From contig RSEE01000003.1 in assembly GCA_003971905.1 (NCBI GenBank), forward strand, positions 1,116,001-1,180,000: DNA of 64,000 bases, read 5' to 3'. This document shows positions 57,952 through 64,000 of the stretch, one piece after another (position 1 is the stretch's first letter; each line of letters begins with the position of its first letter). The notes beneath the pieces were generated by a model. That model was not told the DNA's origin, did no database searches, and saw only the letters and a list, made by a program, of their open reading frames with translations. Position numbers and translations under genes: made by a program. This stretch comes from Moniliella sp. 'wahieum' (lineage: Eukaryota; Basidiomycota; Moniliellomycetes; Moniliellales; Moniliellaceae).

Positions 57952-60900
57952 GGCGGAGGAAGGGTGGGTGGTGAGTTGGGTGGTAAGGAAAGGCAAAGGC
58001 TTGCCTCTGGGTGGGGATTTATATACAGGGAATCCTTGCGTGCTCCCGCCTGCTGATACCGGAATTGGACGAGCCACCGCTGAGCCACTGGCGAACCCAC
58101 GTAGTCATCTGCGAGCCCCTGCGAAAACACGGGTTCATCTGAACGAATGTGACCTTCTAGACCACCCGAGGCACACTGTGCCAGATCGAGGCGAGGCCAT
58201 TTCAGTATGAGACAGCGGGGGGGGCTCTCAGGTGGCGAGTGCGGTGGGCGACGAACGGTGGACAACGTTGGGTTGCTGGTACTCATCGATCATCGATCAT
58301 CACTGTGGGTCTGTGGATAGGCGATGACTGTGACAGAGATACGAGTTCGCAGTAGCATGTGTCGGCGACCTTGGTGGGGAGCTCAGTGCCCCCGTGCCCC
58401 CACCAACGGTGCTCACCCACACCGACTCGATCATCGCAAACACCACGGCCTGAGGCAGAGCAGGCCATAGTCCTGCATAGCCTGGCCAACGAGCGCCGAA
58501 TGACTAATCCCAGCAATGGCTGAGGGCCTGAGCGCCTGGGTGCCAGCACACGTTGGATGTCCAGGAACGCCGTTTCTGGTTCTGTCCCGAAGGACGAAGA
58601 TGATCCGGCGAAGACACCCAAGACTACGCTAGTCCCGCGCCACGGATCAATATAGCTATCGCGCAAGCCTCAGGAACATCCCTGGACGAGGCGTGGTTGG
58701 TCGACACTGTTATCGTGCGGGGGTGTGTTATCCATATGCTATCGCGCCGATCACATCCATCACCACCTGTTTGCATGATTGGCTCGGTGACAGTGACCTG
58801 TGACCTCGTCACCCGAGTGTGGCCGTCGCACAGCGCCTGTGGGAATGTGCTGCTCTGCACCATATGGCCCGACGGTTTCTCATCTTTTCATTTCAAACGA
58901 TTCTTGGCACAGCAACGCTCAGCGCAGTAGTTCGGTTGGAACCGTGGTGGCTTATCTTCGGGAAAACAATGCCGGCGCGGCTGCCATGCCTCAGCGCCTC
59001 GTCCTGCCCGGCTGGGCGGCTGAGCTGAGCTTCGGAGCACGCGCGCCACAGCCTGCCGTAGTGCATAGCAGGCCATCGCCTGACGCGCTGACGCCAGCCT
59101 AGGTGATGCTCAGGCCTGCTCAGGCTCGACGAGCGCTGCGGTTGAGCCTGATTGAGCGCGTCCCAGATCCCACCAGGTCCCAACGCGCAGCGTGCTGGCT
59201 CTGGCCATCAATGCATCACATGGCATATGCCCGCAGCACCACCACATGGCTGTTCGGATGCCACGGCAAGGCCACACCGGTCACGCGGAAAAGGACCGCA
59301 TGGTTCTACGGTTCGTCCAATTTGTCCGCATTCCCCACCTTTAAGCTTTGGCGGTGATATATGGACGAGGGGCAGACACGCTTCTCACTAGCGCAGAGGA
59401 GGCAGAAGGACCCACACGTTACTTCTATATTGCCGCAGGCCCTTCGTCACAGAGATATGCCGAAGCACTGTCACATTGCATTGTCACATGTGGACAACAG
59501 ACGCATGACCCTGTTTCGGAAATTGGACACGCTGTTACAGGACGGCGGAGTCGAAAATGGGGGTGTATGGCAACGGCACTGTTGCAACAAGCTACAGTTT
59601 GTTGCAGTTCGCCACATTATCGTCGGCAATCCGCGCAGACGCAGAAAGCTAGGGGGGAACATACATTCTGAGTATGGAAGGCGTGGACAACGACGGCTTC
59701 CAGCACACCGCTCCACCCACAGGGGGTAAAGAGGCGGGGGCGTAGCGGGGTCGCGAAAAAGTCGCACATGGATATCCAGTTAAGCGGTACCCTCGATGAA
59801 TTAGTGATCCTCAGGCCTCACGCGAATATACCGCGTACCGGCCAGACCCCCATATGGCCGATGTGGTACCAGTCTCGGCGTACACAGCCTGCATGTGCAT
59901 GTCTGCGGGTCCCGCCAGGGTCACGCCGGTCAGGCCGGCCACGGCAGATCCCGGCAGGCCTCGGCGCAATTTTCTATGTATACCGCACAGTACTGGGCAG
60001 TACTCAGGTACACAGTGTGTCCTCAGTATTCCATGTGTTTAATCTATCACCGTTCAGCGTGATCATCGACCAACTGTAGAGTACTCTGTGCATACGGGCT
60101 GCCCCACTATATCTCTCAGAAAGAAGTTTCCGAATCGCAGATAGTGTGGAGGAGACCGCGACTCATACGTGCGAGATAACTCGATTAGCACCCGAATTGT
60201 GTGTTTGTCAAGCGTCAAACGTTTCGGTATCTTGCTCAAAAAAACGTGTCTTTTGCCACCCTCTTATAGATCAGAGAACCATTATTGCACCCCAGCGTTT
60301 TCTCATTCTGGTTTATCTCGATATGATAGTTGTGGGTCGCAGTACTCTATCCCTCGCGTCCACAGCGAGTTGCTGAAGCTGCCAGTTGCGAGCCGCGAAA
60401 AGTGAAGCCGTTCCAGGTCGTATTGAACGTTAAACGTTCCTGAATGTTTTGAGCTCTCGAGCGCGCTCAGCCTGAGCGCTCCCACCGCAGCATTCAACCA
60501 GCGCTCAACGCAACGTGCTCTGGAATAAGGCGTTCCTCCAAACGAGGGCTTCAGATCCAGGTCTGATGGTTGTGGTGCATTATAAGATGGAGGTTTTTCA
60601 TTTAACTCAAAAGGCTACCTCTCGTCTAAATCCCTCTGCTTGGGCGCTCGACCGCCGTTCCACACCGTCCACCGTCCACCGTCCCACCGTCCCACCGTCC
60701 ACAGTTTCACCGTGCACTGATCCATCGTCCACAGTATGGTTGGCTGTAAAAGTCATTGGTAGTATGGGCAACAAGTAATACAGAGGTGCGATATATACAC
60801 CACACAGCGTGTGACGTTTGCTGATATGCGAACCAAAAATTGGGAGACCGCAGTGGAGTCGCCAGCAGATCGGGACTCTCCTCTGGCTCTCGCCATAGAC

Positions 60901-62730
60901 TTCCAAAAAGCGAATGAGCCCGAATGAATATGAGAATGAGAGCATGGTAGAGACATGCGAGCGACAATGAACCACATTGCATCTCCAATGAGAAATCATG
61001 TTTTGGCAATGTTGGTGGCAAAGTACCCGTTAAGTCGTCATGACCCGAGGAAACAGTGGCCATTGATAGCGTCCGTCGAATACTTGGAGTTCTTGTCTTT
61101 GCTTTCCGCTTGCTCCAGCAGGCGATGTAGATTCATTTCTGCTGTGGCGTTCCTCACATGTCACACGAGCGCGTCAGGTCCCATCACTCGGCAGTCCGTA
61201 TAATATGCCTGGGCTTTATCCCGTCCGTCTGGGGTATCGTCCTTCCTCACATATCGGCAATAGAAATAGACCAAAAAAGACTATAAGTAGTATATATACA
61301 TGTGAAGCACAACACTCCCCACAGTACATATGCCAACGTGTGTTGTATTGCACACAAAAAGTCTGAACGAGAAGTGTATAGATGTTAATCTTTCTCGGCA
61401 TCAACGGTCTAGGCAAGAGCTCAAAAATCCCTGTGGCTTCCCACAATGATCCGTCTGGTTTTTCGCCACGGTCGTTCTTTGCGTGTCTCTGTGCTTGCGC
61501 GCATCCTTCACACTCTTGTTGTTTTCTCTGTGGATCTCTGAGATAACCAAGTATAATAGTTGATGGCAATAATAATTCGCACATGGGCGCCATATTTTCT
61601 TGTACACATGACCTCTCTCTCTGTGTTATTGTATCACCACAATGGTACTAGCCCTCTGGTTCCCTTCAGTGCATATTGGTTCCGATGTTGATCCTACACG
61701 GAGAGCATTGCAGGAATAATCTCTAGCCTCTTCTGCATAGTTCATGCGCGCAATGCACAGCCTATGCTCTCCGTGCTGTGGCCTTCCACGCCGAGAGGTA
61801 CTAATATAGTGCATCTCTTCTATATTATGGCGCATACTTGTGTTGAGTGCATTCCACTTAAGGCCTACCTGGCGCACGATCGGACTTGAGTCCACAGTAG
61901 AGTAACTACCGTTCCATCTATAGTCCACCGTTTCATAATAGGTCATCGTATGATCAAGAAGGGGGTGCACCAAACGTGGCGCATGGGCCTGTGAGATAGA
62001 AGTGCTATAGGGTTCTTGCTCGGCCCTCAAGTTGATCGCAGTGACGCTCTCTTAGTCGGGCGGAGGGGTTCCTTTCGCAAGCATCAACACAGCGCACCCC
62101 CTTCCCCTGCTCGCTCCATCTCTCTGCTCTGTGTGTCTCCTGTCTCCTTATTCCTCAGACGTTGCTTGAAAAGATGTGGCTCACCGTTTTGCTTCCACAG
62201 GCATCACGTCTTGTTTGAAGGCTCCGCCTCCGTTTAGGAGATGTCCCCGAGTGTTCGCAAATCGTACTCTACTTGTAGTAGTATTGGCATGCTTTGCATT
62301 TGAAACCCGGCGGTTTCTACACCCTGAGAGAAGAGCCCCTTATCCCTCTGTCATGTTATACCCCGCGGTTACCGGTTATGCATGATGCATGATGGCATAG
62401 ATCGTGAGACCTGAGGAACAGAATTCATGGCGGCCCCAACGCCGCTAGCGCCCGCCGCGCAGACCGAGCACCGAGCGCGCGCGCTGAGTTAGTTGTCTTG
62501 GGGCCACTGTGGTAGCTCTGTAAATTATCTAATCGTCCCCGCCTTGCGGCAAGCATTGTGGAAATGAAAGTATGAACTTGGTGATTCGATTATTATCGCC
62601 GCACAATGCGGCGGTCTCTCCTGTAGATATAGCTATCGTGGCCAGGCACTCTCCCCACCCAAAACAGCAATGCGCCCCCAGGCTTTTAGCAAGCTATCTC
62701 TTTTGCGCTCGCCCACCACCCGCGACCATC
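57952..62730. other. Long gene-poor spacer between OPT and glucose-6-phosphate epimerase genes
   Basis: About 4.8 kb with no recognised protein family on either strand. Features seen: ATCGATCATCGATCATC at 58285-58302; a GTGGAC/GGGACGGT tandem (minus strand) at 60655-60712, loosely similar to the left end of the dispersed element; GAACGTTAAACGTTC at 60425-60440; an AT-rich section 61240-61640 with TATATATA near 61293; ATGCATGATGCATGATG at 62379-62395. No tRNA, rRNA or snRNA was recognised. Decayed mobile elements may be hidden here. Confidence 0.5.
60655..60712 (-). repeat. Tandem of a GGACGGTG-type unit
   Basis: On the minus strand about six units of GGACGGTG/GGGACGGT, ending in GTGTGGAACGGCGGTCG. 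The GTGGAACGG core recurs at the left end of the dispersed elements at 20933 and 26282, but the match is short. Confidence 0.55.
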
Positions 62731-63728
62731 ATGCCTATTCAACGCACAGCTACCGCTATCGAAGCCTCCAAGGGAGAGCAAAGCCTTCGGATCGAGTTAC
62801 GGGGCGCACGAATTGTTTCCTTTGTCAGCCAAGGGCGGGAGGTCCTGTTCATGCCAACGGCGTACTCTTCGGAGTTTGGTGGGATCCCACTCTGTTGCCC
62901 TGTCTTTGGAAATCCTCGTGCTTGGCCATCCTGGAGACAAGAAGAAGCCCAAAAGGCAGGCGTGGACCTGGCTACTATGCCGCTCCATGGTTTTGTGCGG
63001 GACATGGATTTTTCCCCACGAGAGCTTAACGAGACTGACGAGCGCGTCACAGTTTCGCTTGGTTTGGAGATGCCTGCCCAGTCAGGGTTTTTTCCGCTGA
63101 GCTTGCAGTATGATGTGTATGTGAATTTCTCTTTGAATCCAACGTCCGACAGGGCCGAAAGAAGTACAGGAATAGTCCTAACCCTCCTCCGTGTCGCAGA
63201 ACAATCGACTGCGGACCTAGTTTGAAGATGAGCCTTTCGGTGTACAATCCCACACACAACGAAATTGGCTTCAATGCTCTTTTCCACACTTACCTTCTTT
63301 CTCCTCCCGGTGAGCGCACAGTCAAGGGATTGCAGGGCAAGTTCTTCGACGCAACCAATTCTTGGCAGGAGGGCTTCAACTCCGAAGAGGCTCTACCAAT
63401 TGATATGGAGAAGGGATCCGATGCTGTCTTCCCTTCCGCGTCTACCGCAGGAAAGAAGACGGTGACATTGCATGATTCACGTGGGGTTGTGCAGGTCTGC
63501 ACCGAGGGAGGGGGGGATGTTACACTGTGGGTTCCGGGTAAAGAATTGCAGCCTGAGTTGGGCATCGGCGCGGCCGATGGGTTTGTCTGTATTGAGCCGG
63601 GCAAATTTGGGTTTGCTCCTGTGCATCCAGGGGAAACGGTAAGTTTGAAGCCGAAGCAAAGAAGAAGTGTGCTAACCGCTACTCACTCTCGACAGTGGAA
63701 AGTGACCCAAACACTCACACCCAATTAA
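62731..63728 (+). CDS. Glucose-6-phosphate 1-epimerase (galactose-mutarotase fold), one frameshift
   Basis: Interconverts alpha- and beta-glucose 6-phosphate; cytosolic. About 313 aa, normal for the family (yeast YMR099C type). Start MPIQRTATAIEASKGEQSLR; landmarks GREVLFMPTAYSSEFGGIPL, CCPVFGNPRAW, the catalytic-histidine segment MPLHGFVRDMDFSP, then after the break MSLSVYNPTHNEIGFNALFH, TYLLSP and FVCIEPGKFGFAPVHPGET. Intron 63639-63695 (GTAAGT...CAG, 57 nt, GCTAAC branch) leads to WKVTQTLTPN and the stop at 63726. One break at about 63226 (GTTTG for GTTTTG; adding one T restores the frame and joins LRVAEQSTADLV to MSLSVYN). Start context and length agree with the family. Confidence 0.92.
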
Positions 63729-64000
63729 CGGGGGCGATACGGTATAATTTCATGGAATTACTAAGAAGAAGAAGAAGAGTCGATCATGGGGTACGGGGGT
63801 GAGAAGGGAGAGGGAGACATAGGAGGGAAACACTCGTATGCCACCTAGCGCCAGTAGGGGTGATAATTTGGAATGGGTTCCAGGCAGGTTCGCTCCTGTG
63901 CTCTCCCCCCCACGCGAGATTCGCTGGCCTGAGGCTCCGTAGAAACAGTTATGAGAAGGCGAGCCTGGATGGTACCCGAAGGGGTGAAGCAGTTATCTTA
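63729..64000. other. 3' flank of the epimerase gene
   Basis: No gene seen; a short AAG-type microsatellite (AAGAAGAAGAAGAAGAG) at about 63762-63778. Confidence 0.5.

Noticed and set aside
61216-61593. 125-aa minus-strand frame with hydrophobic stretch
   Set aside because: AT-rich spacer sequence, no family, no leader-like region; probably chance.

Overview
The window is nuclear DNA from a fungus, most likely a basidiomycete; a smut-type (Ustilaginomycotina) lineage would fit, but I cannot prove it. The evidence is short spliceosomal introns of 44-130 nt (donors mostly GTACGT, some GTATGT), single-gene transcription units on both strands, and fungal protein families: a Zn2Cys6 regulator, a Nur1/Mug154-like nuclear rim protein, Vps54, AP-3 sigma, Nup2/Nup50 and an OPT transporter. 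No bacterial, plastid or mitochondrial signature was seen.

Layout, left to right. 0.7-1.5 kb: uracil phosphoribosyltransferase (+). 2.7-4.0 kb: eIF2B alpha (-). 5.2-7.5 kb: SR-protein kinase (-). 7.5-11.9 kb: long gene-poor spacer with tandem heptamers and a tRNA-Leu relic. 11.9-17.8 kb: Vps54 followed by a very long disordered open stretch (+). 18.0-18.7 kb: AP-3 sigma (-). 19.1-20.8 kb: Nup2/Nup50-like nucleoporin (+). 21.6-25.3 kb: Zn2Cys6 transcription factor (-). 27.0-28.9 kb: mahogunin-type RING E3 (-). 29.7-31.8 kb: F-box-like/JmjC protein (-). 32.4-33.2 kb: Ser/Pro-rich protein (+). 33.4-38.1 kb: segmental duplication whose last member is an intact two-HMG-box gene (+). 39.3-42.8 kb: SMC6 (+). 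43.2-44.9 kb: tRNA m5U methyltransferase (-). 45.1-47.7 kb: UTP6 (+). 48.0-49.3 kb: Nur1/Mug154-like membrane protein (-). 49.8-51.2 kb: unknown coiled-coil protein (-). 51.8-52.9 kb: Tda10/glycerate-kinase-like P-loop kinase (-). 54.0-54.6 kb: ribosomal protein uL11/RPL12 (+). 55.3-58.0 kb: oligopeptide transporter (-). 58.0-62.7 kb: gene-poor spacer. 62.7-63.7 kb: glucose-6-phosphate 1-epimerase (+). The neighbours are unrelated housekeeping genes, not a pathway cluster.

A property of the whole window must be kept in mind: many conserved proteins continue from one reading frame to the next, and in most cases the break is explained by exactly one missing base, often in a short homopolymer. 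Each CDS below is therefore given as the full gene extent, with breaks named. The likeliest reading is uncorrected deletion errors in the assembly, not decay of every gene.

The most interesting non-trivial signals are the tandem duplication of the 5' end of the HMG-box gene, a class of intergenic heptamer repeats built on self-complementary hexamers, a short dispersed element present twice, and a long disordered tail that may be fused to Vps54.
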